This document shows positions 23,001 to 35,394 of a DNA stretch of 64,000 nucleotides, piece by piece (the stretch's first letter is position 1; each line of letters begins with the position of its first letter). The translations under genes were made by a program, and so were the position numbers. The notes under the pieces were generated by a model. That model was not told the DNA's origin, did no database searches, and was given only the letters and a program-made list of their open reading frames with translations. The stretch comes from Anisus vortex. Lineage: Eukaryota; Mollusca; Gastropoda; Planorbidae. The stretch spans positions 29,922,490 through 29,986,489 of the forward strand of contig OX421499.1 of assembly GCA_949126835.1 (NCBI GenBank), given 5' to 3'.

Positions 23001-25900
23001 TTTTGATATTAGAGAAGTTCAACAAGTAAAACCTTCCAGTTAAGCTTGATTTATTGCAGTGTCTTAAAATTCTAAACTGATTTAATAGTTGATTTTTCCT
23101 GTCTCACTAGACTATAGCCATTCATCTTTTTTTTTACCTTTGTTTATTTTCGTGTCTGATATCATTAGTTTTTCTCTGCTCAGAATGGTCTTTTTGAAAT
23201 GCCCTCCAACGGTATTCAGACACCAGCTCATGTTGAACCAGTGAAAGGAGGGATTGCAGCTGATTTATTAGATCTTCTTGGTGACATGCCTCCTGTACAT
23301 AACACAGGTTTGTTGATGTTTATACAAAAATAAAAGTATTTCCTCATTAAATAATGCAAGATTTTTTTACCATTGGGAAGTGTTAACATTGTTTTTAGAT
23401 GTTTAAAGATGCCTTTCAATAAGTATACATTTTTTGAGTCTCAGAAAATTAAAAAAAAAAAGTTTTTGATTGTTTGTGTCATATTATACTGTGTTTAAAA
23501 GACGTTAGCCAGCCTTACAATGTTTAGTATGGTGGCTGAGCAGCAGCTGTAGCTGGCATGCCAAGGGTCCTGGGTTTGAATCCTGAGCTTGAATCAAAGG
23601 ATAAGATTTTTTCTTGGGTCTTGAGAGTGTCCTGGGTTCTACCTAGCTCTTACATTAAGTTTGGGAAAAAGTTAAGGCAGATGGGCATTATGCTGACCAC
23701 ATAATCTTCAAGCAACGGTAATTGTTGTTCGCTGCTTTCCTGTTATAATGTTAAGTAAAACCCCTATATGTAAATATAATTTTTTTTGGTCTCTGTTCAG
23801 TTTATGACTTTGCTAATAGTGTGTGGGGTTTTAACTTTATTTCAGTTCTACCACCAGTTAATGACTTGTTAGATGACTTCTTGCAACCTCCAGCACTCCA
23901 GAACAACTTGGTCAATGGAAACTCTTGTAGGTTTTTTTATGTGCTCTTTGTTTTGTTTCTAATTGTTAAACTTAAACTGCAAAGTCTAGAAATCTTAGCT
24001 GATTATTTAATTAATCAAATCAAATGATTCTCAAATTATTCTGGGACACAAAATTCAGTTTTATTATTAATTTCTATAAGAAAAGTTTAAGTGTTTTCAG
24101 TTAAATTTTGATTCTATATTTTTTATTATTATTTTCAGATTTGCCAGTTGTCACAGCATTTAATAAAGATGGTCTTTTGATAGAGTTCAACTGTCAAAAA
24201 GCAAACAATGATGCCACAAAAACTGTGATCAATATGACAGCTACCAACTCATCCCCATTTCCCATGCTAGACTTTGTCTTTCAGGCTGCAGTGCCAAAGG
24301 TTGGTCAGAAGTAAATTTCAATCCTTCGTATAAAAGCACATTGTACATAGATTCCCATCATTAATAAAATATAGATGTCTTGCCTTACTAATAAAACGGA
24401 ATGTCAATTATCATAACTGGTGGGCACTTCATGACATTTTATTCACTGTGCCATTAAATGAATACTAAGTCAGAATTTTTTTTAAGAGTGTTAAATCCTA
24501 GATACAATTATATTAGGGGTTGTTAAATGCTGAAACCTGAAATATTCCAAAATTTTAGGGATTGAAGGGAAAATTATTGTAGCGTCATATTGGACTCTCA
24601 TTGTTGTAGGCTCGTTTTCTGAAAACCCTTTTTCTGGTCCTGTTGGTTCTAAAAATCATCACAACATATAACATAATTATTCCAACCACAATTATTTTGG
24701 TATAAAGGAAAATGAAAACAACTGAAATTTTATACAACTATTATCACTAGTCCTAGTAGTTCTTGATAAAGTTTTGACTTCAACTAATTTGATCTATATT
24801 ATAGATTTCTGTCATGCAAAATGTATGTAAATTCTCCTCTATTCACTTATTTAAAGGTGGCTGGTAAGAGGGAGGGGGTGGGCACTGCTCCATGCTGCTA
24901 TCCAGAATGTTTTTATAGGGTGCTTGCTCTTTCTCCTTTTTATTGCAATGATCTGGTGGTGAAGTCCATTTCAAGGTGTGGTTGGTCCATTTTCCAGGAG
25001 TAATAGGTCCGTCTATCTCTTTTTTGACAGGTGCATGCTTTTACCCCACTAGTTATGTGGTTGTGGTATAAGATGCTGCATATCTTCTCTGCCGCTTGTT
25101 CTCTCTTTATAACTTCATATTTGCAGGGCTCAAATATAAATTTGCATTCCAACTAAAGAAACTCTTTATTCTGTTGTATTGTGTGAATAGGGGGCACAGT
25201 AGCTGAGTGGAAGCACGTTCGACTGGCGATCCAAGGGTCCTGAGTTCGAATCCTGGTGGAGGCTAGGATTTTTTTCCCAGGATTTGAGGGTGTCCATGAG
25301 TCTACCCAGCTCTGATGGGTACCTGACCTTAGTTGGGGTAAAGTAAAGGCAGCTGTGCATAGTGCTGGCCACACAATCACCTAGTATGTCTTGGCCACGG
25401 AAACTGGTGAACGCTGCTTCACCGGCCCTATGGATCAATTTGGTCTGACGGGATACTTTACTTCTATTGTGTGAATATGTTTCTTGTCATTGTCTAAAAA
25501 AAATAATTTTTATTCCCAGTCATTCCAGTTAAACCTTCAGTCACCTTCAGGTAACAAACTTTTGCCCAACAATTCAGGACAAGTTACGCAAGTCATACAG
25601 CTCAATAATCCACAAAAGGTAAATATCTTATCTTATACATTACAGACGCTCCTTCTATGGAGCAGATTATGACCAATCTTGCTAATATTTTAGTAATAAT
25701 TAAACTGTTATTAAAGAAACTTTTATTTTTTATTGTTTTTGCTTTTCATTTTAACTATTTTTTTTGTATTATTATTTTTTTTTTTCTCATCTCTCTAGCA
25801 ACCAATTAGAATGAGGTTAAGAATTACATACACACAGAATGGCAGGTCTGTTAATGAAATGGGCGAGGTCAGCACATTCCCAACAGAGTTATGGCAATAG
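17061..25900 (+). CDS. AP1G1: AP-1 complex subunit gamma (gamma-adaptin)
   Basis: Large subunit of the AP-1 clathrin adaptor, sorting cargo at the trans-Golgi network and endosomes. Coding exons: 17061-17078, 17216-17425, 18106-18230, 18345-18486, 18628-18724, 18837-18913, 19175-19270, 19599-19679, 20170-20268, 20418-20473, 20573-20686, 20796-20936, 21037-21091, 21420-21632, 22058-22185, 22568-22672, 22794-22941, 23184-23307, 23846-23926, 24139-24299, 25520-25618, 25799-25900. Phase holds throughout: 823 aa (human about 822). Helical trunk to about residue 590 ([41 protein letters not shown]); flexible hinge about 595-703 with clathrin box LLDLL at 663-667; gamma-ear 704-823. The six-residue exon 1 (MMNVLK) follows an in-frame TAA and a splice acceptor at 17000-17001, so the exact N-terminus is the least certain part. 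The intron at 18725-18836 is GC-AG. Intron 20 holds a young SINE. Confidence 0.96.
17494..17780 (-). mobile_element. AP1G1: Repeat element, 3' end at the left, minus strand
   Basis: In AP1G1 intron 2. Shares TTTGTATAGCGCTGCCAACA, AACATACAACTAAGAA and GACAGTAGGG with the copy at 40100-40350. Read on the minus strand it ends GCGCTATACAAAT plus (ATT)n, the hallmark 3' end of several invertebrate LINE/SINE families. No protein recognised. Confidence 0.65.
18725..18836 (+). other. AP1G1: GC-AG intron in AP1G1
   Basis: The donor reads ATG|GCAAGT rather than |GTAAGT. Joining 18724 to 18837 restores the conserved NEKNHG-V stretch in phase; no nearby GT donor does so. The rest of the donor is a perfect match to consensus, as is usual for GC-AG introns. 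Intron length 112 bp. Confidence 0.85.
22476..22493. repeat. 18-G homopolymer in AP1G1 intron 15
   Basis: Uninterrupted run of 18 G, 74 bp before the exon 16 acceptor. Polymorphic length or sequencing error is likely at such a run. Confidence 0.85.
23528..23762 (+). mobile_element. SINE copy in AP1G1 intron 18
   Basis: tRNA-like head with CCAAGGGTCCTGGGTTTGAA (B box partly decayed), then TTGGGTCTTGAGAGTGTCC, AAGGCAGATGGGCATTATGC and CTGACCACATAATC. It aligns with the complete copy at 25190 but is clearly older. Confidence 0.75.
25190..25464 (+). mobile_element. Complete tRNA-derived SINE with perfect target duplication
   Basis: A 275-bp element in AP1G1 intron 20. The head has an A-box-like TAGCTGAGTGG and B box GAGTTCGAATCC; the body has TTAGTTGGGGTAAAGT, GGCCACACAATC and AAACTGGTGAACGCTGCTTC; the tail ends ACTTTACTT. 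It is flanked by identical 13-bp copies TATTGTGTGAATA (25177-25189 and 25465-25477), showing recent target-primed insertion. SINEs need a partner LINE in trans. Confidence 0.9.
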
Positions 25901-28900
25901 CATGATGAGCCTGCTTTATTTGAAATTCAGTGTGGGGGGCTGTGAGTAATGTTGGTTTGTTATTTTTTGTCGTTGAATGCTTCAAAGAGAGAGTGAAATT
26001 GTTTTGAGCGCTATGAGATTGTAACATTACGTTAAAGTTGACGTTATTTTTTAACATATGATTCAAGATTTCCTTCTCTCTCTCTCTTATTTTTTCTTCA
26101 CATCAGTATATTCGGGTGGGACATTGGCCATGTTTTTTTTTTTTGAAGTTATAATGTTGTTTATCAAAATTTTTGGAACATGTGAATTATAAAAAAAATG
26201 TTTTTATGAACTAACAGAGGTATTTGAACAATGAATATTTAGTAAATATAAAACCTAAGTCATGAGATTTGTGAGAAAAAATTCAGAAAGATTGAGTTTG
26301 TGCATTGTTTGTAATTTTGTCAAATGTATTTAGCATTAAAAAGGACATTTAAAAGAAAGATTTTATTTTTCTTTCTAATTTAGCTTGCTTAGAAAATTTT
26401 AAATTAAGTTTCTTATCATTAATTTTCATTATTTTTATTTGGCATTTGTGTTTCTGTTATTTAAAGTAAATGAAATGTGTTTCTTATCTCTTCTAATTTA
26501 CTAAGTGATCACTGCACACTTATGCAAAAATAATGCTGGTTTTTTTTTTTAAGATCATATATGAACAATTTTAAAATTAACTTTTTTGTGGGGTGGGTGG
26601 AGGGGACTTTAGAATCTAATTATGGGATAAACATCATACAAATAATTTTCTACTAGAACACTGACAAATATGAAATGTTTTATCCCAATGCCCAGGTTAA
26701 TTTAAATGAGTTATTGGTTTAATTTATATTTGATTTGTATGCAATTGTGACAGACAGCATGTGTAATTTTAACTATGCCATTATATCTTTTTTTTTCTGT
26801 CCTATTTTTTTTAAACCCCCTAATTTTAAGTGCTTGTTTTGTTATACCTGTATAATCATTCCATTGATTAGAACTAATCACTTTGAAAATAAAAACAAAC
26901 TTTTATGTTAGCAATTAGCTGTTGTGCACTAATTTTCTTCACTAATAACCTTGGCTAATTGGTGGCCAGTGTTTGCTAGGTTGGTTTTCTTTTTTAGTGA
27001 CCTGGTTGTGATGATATACTTGAATTGTATAGCCTGTAAATTATATTATTATTTTCTTTATGTTGTTTTTGTGTGAAAGTGAAAGCAAACTTCTTCTTTT
27101 TGTTGCCTGATGTAATCCGTTTGAAAGTACGACCACAAAGTGGTTAGTTATTATTCAATTATTGTGTTTTGATTGACTAAGAAACCTTTGTTTTTTGTTT
27201 TTTGCTTTGATACAACTTTGAGATCTGGTTTGAAAAAAAAGATAAAAAGAAAATATAATGAATTGCCAGCAAGAATTTGCATTGAAACATTTAAAAAACA
27301 ACATTTTTAATGTTTTTGTGGATTGATTTTTTTAAATTTTTTTTTTTCACAACTAAGCCTTTGTTCTAAGATTGATGTAAAAACAATAGGATGTATTAAA
27401 GTGGAGTGAATGTTTGAGCTATAAATATGTGATGCTGTTCTGTTGACTGTGATGATAATGATGTTGTTGATGATGTTGATGAAGTGGCAGTGTTTACAAG
27501 CTGTACATAATATATTGGATGCGAGTGTCTTTTCTTGTCATTGTTTGTTTTGTTATGCTATTTTTGCCTTGAAAACAATTTTGATTGGCACCTGTCATTT
27601 GTTTGTATGTTATTTATTACTTACAAAAAGAAAAACAAACCTACAGGGGGAAAATTATTGGGCTCATTTTAATTAGATGTATTATATCTAGAGTATGTGT
27701 ATAATTTATTACTAAATAATATACTGGTAGTCACTTTAGTTAGACATTGTAGTAGGTCCAGTATGTGTATACTTGATTTTTTTTAAAGCAGTATTTTAAA
27801 AACTTATTGTGAAGAAAATGGAGTTCTAATTGTTTAATTTTAAAAGCAAAATGTTTTTGTTATTAAAAAAAATATATTGCAACCTATGACAAAAATCCAT
27901 ATACACTGAATACTTTGAATGCTTATTTTTTGTGTACAGTAATATAACTATTAAAGAACATGGTCAGTTAATTATCAATTGGGTTATGAAATTTGATTAG
28001 TTTTATTATGGCTTATTGTCTACGTGCTACTTGTATTCATTGCGAATTCTGCCCGCTCTATGCATTGCGGCCTGCCATAGTGTTGACATGTTATTGTTTT
28101 TGAGGTTGTAGTTAGGAAACAACCAACTTGTGCAGTGGTGATGGGTGAATATCTGCAGTAAGACAGTGTTTGATTACTTTTTGAAGTATTAAGCAGTGAC
28201 TTAACAGATGAGGATCTTGTTCCCCAGTCACCACTTAACACACACTAACTGTTGCATTTACTGTTAGTTGTGCCAATGATAGAGATGCCTTCTCTTGATC
28301 ATGTTGTGGGAGGAGCAGTCTTGAATGCATTATTACAGGCAGAAGCATTATATGTGTCTAGAATATATTTTGGATAGAAGTGTGTCTTGGTTGAGTACTA
28401 CGTGTGTTTGGAGAAAAAGCGTGTCTCTAATATGGAGAGAATTAGATTTCTGGAAATGTGTTATGCTATCCACAGATCTTAGTATAAAATGTAAATACAA
28501 ATAAATGACTGAATGATTGAAAAGATAAAATAATGAGCAGTTTAACTACTTAATGTCATAGTTTTAAAATGTTTAGCCAATGAATTCACATGTGGGTTTT
28601 GGTCATTCAATCAAAGAGTATCATTTTTTATTTTTAAATCATTTCAGTTGTTTTTTTTTGTTTGTAAAAGTTTTCTTGTCCTGTTATTTTCATAATTTAA
28701 ATTGTTTAAGTTTAGGTTAGGTAGGCCTAGATTCAAATAAGATGTCCCATGCTAACATTCCTACTTCAGCTTTATTCTTCTGTGAAGTCATATGATATTG
28801 ATATGCTTGTGTTTTTTGTTTGTTCACTTTGATTGAAGCGCCCTATAAAGCAGCCACACCACCAGTGCTGTTTATGTTCAAGTTTAATTCTGTGTATAAT

Positions 28901-29885
28901 CTTTGCATGAACAAACTTACAGAAACTTCTTATTAGTCAGAGATTAAGAAAGTATATTTATTAAAATTTATTTGGGGATGGATAATAAACGTCTTTTTTT
29001 TTCCCACTATATTGAATTACAAGATTTTCCATTATCATAACCTATCCGTGCACATACAGTATATTAATAATAATTTGCATTAAAGTGGGCAATTTATAAT
29101 TAAGAGATGCTTTTGAAAAATGTCATTAATCACAGGTTGGTTTTTTTTTTCTATAAAAAAAATGCATTTTCTCTAATTTTGATTACATTTGAATAGTTCT
29201 TTTTGATCCATGTGTTATTTTTTAAATGTATTGAGTCGTGAAGTACAGAGTGATAATTGTTATATTGTCCCATCAGGTTCCTGATAGTTTTGTCAGATTG
29301 TATGGACTATTTTTCTCAATTGTGTTAATATTTAATGTTAAAATAAGTCAGTGACTAGTTTCCTGTGAATTGTAAATTTTGTTTTGTAAACATTTGCAGC
29401 AAATTTGTGGATTCTTTTTTTTTATTTTTCCTTGGCTATGTATTTTATAAAGTAATATTAAAAAGGTATTCTTGTTTGTTTTTAAATTCTAAAGACACAT
29501 CAAAGAATTATTAGGGAACATGAATTTGAAAAAATTATTGAAAACATGACACAAGATTTGTATTATTGGTATTATTGGAACTGAATCAAAAAAGGTTTCA
29601 TATTTGTTGTTCAAATACTATCCAGTGCAACACTTTATTGCAGTTTATACATTTGTAATTCTAAAATTTTGAATGGCAATGTCCTTCAATAGTAAAAGCC
29701 TATATGATAAGCCAAATGTGAGTTTATTTTTTTTAATTTTTTTTTTGTACAAAGTATTTGTAAGTTTACAGTTCTGTTTCCTTTTTTTATTTCTAATTTC
29801 ATGTCAATGCTATTTACAAAATGTCTTCACTGCGTAATTTAATATAAATATACAATGGAATAAATGAATAAACCAAATTTGTTTC
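25901..29885 (+). other. AP1G1: Probable long AP1G1 3' UTR with poly(A) signals
   Basis: About 4 kb of T-rich sequence without repeats, exons or other genes follows the stop codon. Paired AATAAA signals lie at 29859-29864 and 29867-29872, followed by a GT/T-rich downstream element (TTGTGTGTTTTGTTTGTG). An earlier AATAAA lies at 28500-28505. The strand-biased T-rich composition stops soon after 29.9 kb, consistent with the transcript end. A shorter isoform is possible. Confidence 0.5.
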
Positions 29886-31510
29886 TAGTTGTGTGTTTTG
29901 TTTGTGTTTTTTTTTTGTCAATTGTGCTATTTAAAAAGTTGGTCAGAAGTATATAAAAACGGGAATTACTTTTCAAATCACTGAATGTATTGGACTAAAT
30001 TAAGTCTGAAATAGATATCTCTAGTGTCTCAGAAAGGAACTCAAAGCATTGTCAGTTGTTTTTATACTAAAGATGTGGTACAAGTAATTTAAAAACATCT
30101 CTAATTTAAAAAAAAAAAAAAAGATTTCTGAATTATTTTTTAGTTCGCACATTAATATTGATTCAAGGGAAATAACTGAGAGTAGCTGTAAGAGCTATTG
30201 TTCCTAATGGCCCAAATTTGCGTGGCCTAATGACTAAAGAATGGAATAAACAAAATGCAAAGTAGGCTAATACATTACCCACCTTTTAATAATCATAGAC
30301 ATGTGGGCTTATTTGTTTTCTGATCATAATTACAATGTAAATATAGGACATAAAGAATGACCTATATTATGTAGACAAGCCTAGCCTATATAGCCTACTA
30401 GCCTATATATATTTATATATTCCTTCCATACCGTTCTAATCTTTGAAGTCTGTTTTCGTTAGGGAAAAAATGATGCACCCTAATTAGTACCTAGATCTAT
30501 TTGTGACTGTGCCTGCCTCTCACATTTATTTGCTAGCAGCAGCGATGTTTTAATATCAAATTTTGCGTGTGAGCGAGCGCCTTATATTAGGCTAGATCTC
30601 ATATAGGCTATGTCTCGGTATTCTGGCATTTTTTTAAAATATTATTATGGACCATATGATTGTCTGTTCTTCTTATAATATGCCTAGCCTATATTATATA
30701 TGTTACATGTGACGTTCCTAACAATTAAAGAATTGTTAAAAAATGTGTTAAGAGACTAAAGAGATGTTCATTTAAGTTTTGATATTAATTCCTGTCTAGA
30801 TCTAGTTCATTTTTTGCGCAGTGTTTTTTGTTTTGTTTGTTATTTGTTATAGAAAATAGAACGTATAATATATAGGGCCTATAATTGGTTTACATATAAT
30901 CTACTTTTATGTGAGGAATAATTTTATTTAGGCCAATCTGATGGCTTAAATTAAAAGCCTAATAAATAAAATATAATACAGGCCTATATAATAGGCTATC
31001 GATCGTTTCTTGTAGGCCCTAATCGTGTTAGTGTAGCACTATTGCCATGGCATGTAGGAGCCTTTAAAAGGGCTATAGCCCATAGGCCTAAGCCTATGCC
31101 TATATAGGGTAGGCCTAATCTATATTTTATATCCCAGTAGGCCTATTTCGTACCATCGATAGAAGATCCTGGGTTTTTAACTTATCTTGTTACAGACGCT
31201 CCTTAATTCTATACAGAAGATGATATTGCGCCCTGAGCTAATGCTTGGTTTTGAGTCTATTCTATGTAGTCTTGCATTTTGATGAGTGCTTTATTAAAAT
31301 GATGTTAAGTTGCTGGTTTTCCTGGTTTGTTTGGGCAACCCATTTCATGTCCAGATGCCATACATCGGTAACAATTAATTGTTAATGCACTAATAGGCCT
31401 ATATTTTATATCAAAACTTAATATTAAAGTTTATATTATAGGCCTAAAGTATTAAATCTTTGTAGTTCCCACATTTTTAATAACGCATTTTTAATAAGTT
31501 TTTTTCTTCT
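29886..31510. other. Intergenic, TAGGCCTA-rich, no gene
   Basis: AT-rich. Dense in TAGGCCTA-type words near 30980, 31085, 31112, 31139, 31395 and 31440. No coding exon or RNA gene found. Confidence 0.5.
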
Positions 31511-31511
31511 A

Positions 31512-32096
31512 AAGGCTGACTTACACGAGCTAGTTTACTGGCTGCTAGTCGGCTACTTAAGTCGCCGGCGAGTTGGCGAGTGCGCTAGTTGACGATTACA
31601 CTAAAAGCTTCACACACGCTCAATTACACGGGCGAATTTACTAGCTGCTAGTGAACGGATGGATGCCGAGTCCAATGCCGACTACAGATCTGTGATGCCG
31701 TCGAAGTAGGCACCAGTGGCGTAGCTAGGGGAGGGGGAGAGGAAGTCCAAATTCGAAGTCCCCCCCGGCCCCTACGTTAAGGGGGGGGGGCCCAAAGGAG
31801 TGTCCGGATTTTTTTTCTCATGTCATAAATAATGTCTAATGTCAAAATGCAGAAGCCCCCTAATAAGAGGCCAAGCCTCCCCCACCCCCGGGCCCCCAAA
31901 TCCCTTGCAACGGCACTGGTGGGCACACTGTTAATTTCTAGGTCAAAAGCCGGCTAGTGGCGAGTAAAATTCAACGACTTTGAACTCTTCCACCAGCTTT
32001 TTTTACTAGCAGGGCTAGTAGCTGACTAGCTGCTAGTAATTGCTTACACGGAGCTAGTTTACTAGCAAGATAGTAAACTAGCCGAATAGCAGCCTT
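31512..32096. mobile_element. Inverted-repeat element rich in GCTAGT, host of a nested MITE
   Basis: AAGGCTG at 31512-31518 and its complement CAGCCTT at 32090-32096 bound a region with many CTAGT/ACTAG words arranged in both orientations (GAGCTAGTTTACT at 31528 and 32051; GCTGCTAGT repeated). The arms can pair with each other. The middle is interrupted by the element at 31714-31918. Superfamily not assigned. Confidence 0.5.
31714..31918. mobile_element. hAT-type MITE, 205 bp, nested
   Basis: Terminal repeats CAGTGGCGTAGC (left) and CAGTGCCGTTGC (right, reverse complement), 10 of 12 identical. Flanking 8-mers GTAGGCAC (31706-31713) and GTGGGCAC (31919-31926) match at 7 of 8, the 8-bp duplication expected for hAT. 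C/G homopolymer-rich core; no transposase. Confidence 0.75.
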
Positions 32097-32216
32097 AAGA
32101 GTCTAAGAAGTAGGCATACACGTGCGTTACATCTTGTGGAAAGGGTTCCAATTAGTCTTTTGTTTTATTTTTTAAATTTGTTGAAATTGTTTTTGCATCT
32201 GTACACACCCACATTT

Positions 32217-32415
32217 ACCTGTCAGCCAAGTCACCTGGGGTCACATGACCAAACTACCGACCGGAACCAGGCCAACGACAAGAACGCCATCTAAAGTAAT
32301 CTAAACTAACGTCAGGAAGAGGACATATATTTCCGATTGTCGCACTAGGGAAAGTGTCATTAAAGTGATTCTGATCATTTATTTCTTTTGCGATAAAAAG
32401 TATATAACAACAAAG
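32217..32415 (+). promoter_or_regulatory. Candidate PPP1R16 promoter and non-coding first exon
   Basis: Relatively GC-rich island with GGTCACATGACC, a palindrome close to the CLEAR/USF site, followed by GAACGCCATC (YY1-like). A consensus-like donor AAAG|GTAAAC lies at 32415/32416. A matching acceptor (TTTGCACTTTCAG) lies at 37617-37629. If joined they would form the 5' UTR of the gene starting at 38024. Inferred from motifs and splice sites only. Confidence 0.28.
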
Positions 32416-33805
32416 GTAAACTTTTTTTTCTGAATTTTTTAAAAATTTTAATAAAAGTTAAATACTTTTTCTACACAACATTGCAAAATCATAAATGCAA
32501 AATCATAAATGCAGTTTTTAAATGGTCTGTTCCGTAACACTAGTGACCTAGTTTTGCTGTCGCGCAGATCTGCATGTTGACAAGGAAATAAAGTAATATT
32601 AATTATCCTCACAAATGAAAAAAAACATATGCTTATAATTACTATTATTATAGCATTTTTGAAAAGTAGGCAAACCAATTTTGGAAAACTAAAACTATAA
32701 ACATACACACTATTATTATGAACTTAAAACAAGGCTGTCATAGGCGACTTAGCAACTTAAAAGTTGAGTTAGGACTTTTAGTTTTAGTACTTTTAGGTAA
32801 TCTTTACCTAATTTTCTGCCAACGACAGTCCTGTTGTCGGCATATCTTTTAATGAACACATAATAAGTAGGCTCACACTAAGTCATGTCGATAGGCAGTC
32901 TGATAACCCCTGGTCCTGGTTATCAATAGTCAATGTGCCATGCCATGTTATTAGATTGTTAGATAAAGGTCCACACTCTATATAATTTATTTTATATAAA
33001 TCTCTACTCTAGCTTGCTTAAAAATTTCAATAAATTTGGTTTAAGTTTAAAAAGATTTTGCCTGGCCTTCCCGTTGAGCTGTTGCCTCTGGCTTGGCTGA
33101 AGTTGGCTAAGTTTTGTCTTAGGTATCCGAGTTAGATTTTAAACTAATTTATAATACTAATAGGCCTAAGTTAAATAGGCCTAACTAATAAGCGGTGTTT
33201 GCCTATAATTTTTTAGTATTATAAGTAGGCCTATAGTAGCCTAGAGTCTAGTAGCTTTTATTTTATATATAATTTATAGTCATATTGGCACTATTGAATT
33301 AATTAGGCTATATCATTCCAAATTGGAATCCAATGATTAATTTGAAAAATAGGCCTATATAGTAATATAGCAATATAGCCAGCATACGGTTGATTATCCC
33401 TTTAGGCCTACAAAATATTATATGATATGCTACTTTTGAGGCTGTAGGCCGTAGGCCTCCAAAAAATTACTTTTACTGCCAAATAATAAGCCAAACGATG
33501 AGTAGACCTATAGATTATATTATTATATTTTTATAATTTACACTACTTTAGACAAAGAATAATAGATAGCCTATGTCCTATGTAACTAGAGTGCTTACTC
33601 ACCAAATTTGCATTGGTCATTAGTTATCAGTTATCATGGATACTAATTCACTTGAAAAAAAAAGTGATCTTTATTTTATAGATATTATCAGTGGTGCAAA
33701 GGGCATTATATTATATTATTATTTTATTAGAATGGTTAGAGTTTGGGGCAAAATTTGAAAATTTGCAACGTTTTTGTATCTAGTTGTATAATATATTCTA
33801 AATCA
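32416..33805. other. Intergenic or 5' intron, TAGGCCTA-rich
   Basis: No coding exon. TAGGCCTA words near 33163, 33176, 33228, 33352, 33404 and 33452. Confidence 0.45.
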
Positions 33806-33892
33806 ATACTAAGTAAAGTTCCCATTGGTCCAAATTAATCCATAGGGCCACTGAAGCAGTGTTCACCAGTTTCTGTGGCCACCGTATACCGC
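33806..33892 (-). mobile_element. SINE 3' end fragment, minus strand
   Basis: On the minus strand: GGCCACAGAAACTGGTGAAC, CTGCTTCAGTGGCCCTATGG, then AACTTTACTT. These match the end of the 25190 SINE. Confidence 0.7.
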
Positions 33893-35394
33893 AACTAATG
33901 TCAGATGAATCCCAGTCACTTATTCCCCAGACATTTAATCCCCAACAATTAATCCTAAGAATTACGTTTAAAGTTTAAAATTATGAAATCAGTGAAAAAT
34001 TCAATTCAACTTAGTCTAATAAATTTTCATATAAACATGACAATTATTGGCAATCATTTCAAACCCAAAAATAAACTAATAGTCCCAATTCATTTATTAA
34101 ATAAATTTTATAAATTTAACAATAAATAATAAATATTTAAAAACATTTTACTTAATAATATGTAAATCTTGTTATTACAATAAAATGTAATAAATAAATG
34201 TTAACATCAGTTTTAACATTAAAACTTCAAATAACAACTTTAACGTTATCTCAACATCTATTATAACTTAAGTTAAAGTTCATGTGAGCAATTTCTATTA
34301 AATTGAATGTTGTTCATCCATATCATATCAAGTTCTTCTTAAATGCCTCTTCTTGGTAGAGCCATTAGAACAGATGGTGGTTAGTCAAAGTTTACTGCAG
34401 CTTGACAAGCTGGAGTTGAATTAGGCCATGAGAGACTATTATAACATTAAAGTCTTTACATTATCTTAAACTTTATTTTTATTAATGACACTGTTATTTT
34501 TTCACTTGTCACCATTTTGTTATCTGATAGTCAGTGGCTTTTAACAACTGTTTATCTGCTCGGTTTTTCAAAATGACATCATGTAAAGACAAAGATGATC
34601 TCATATTGCCTAATTGGTTAATATTCCCTAGATAAGAGTGTTAGGACGGTGACACTGTTATGATGATAGTGACTCTCAAGATAGTAGAGTTAGGATTTTA
34701 AAGAATAATTGAATTTTATTTAAACATGATAGGATAGACATATCTCAAATGCAAAAGTAAGTAGTATAATACAACAAATTATAACATGTCTAGTTAGATA
34801 CAACTTTAAAAGAATTTATATAAAGTTAGATGATTTTAGACTGTAGGAGCGGCAGGATGTTTGACTATATAGCTCTTCACTGTTTGACAGAATTATTGAC
34901 TCTATTTTATTTGCTGAACTACTATTTTACTAAATAATATTTTCGTTTAATTGTTTTAACATTAGACATAGTGTTACATTTTTTTATGTTATATTCTGAC
35001 AACCATGAGGCTAGCTCAGTGTTAATACTACATTACTACTTTTGACAACTAATTGTCACATGTAGATAGTAGTTGATAAAAATACTTTTAAAATGAAAAC
35101 AATGAGTGTAGGCTTTACATAACAGTACATTATATTTTGCTTCCTGATTTGTAGTCTAATTTGTACTGGTGTGGTAAACTGTTTGAGTGGATTAAAAGCG
35201 CCTGAAAGCTAATAATCATTTTCCGGACTAAGTTAATCCCTGAACAAAGGGTTTTCTTAAGTATGGCTTGAGTTAAAAGGTTTCATGTGTATTAGTAAAA
35301 ATTATTTCCTTTGCAAAGTAAAAAGTTATTTCAACTTATTAGAACTTACATCACATTAGCTTTTAGTTAATGAGAGTAATATATTTATTTAATG
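33893..35394. other. AT-rich, nothing recognised
   Basis: Very AT-rich stretch with no open reading frame of note and no identified repeat. Confidence 0.45.

Noticed and set aside
25190..25262. tRNA gene
   Set aside because: A and B boxes are present but the fold is degenerate and the sequence continues into a SINE body with target duplications.
25153..25438. Minus-strand frames of 75 and 90 codons
   Set aside because: They are antisense to a tRNA-derived SINE.
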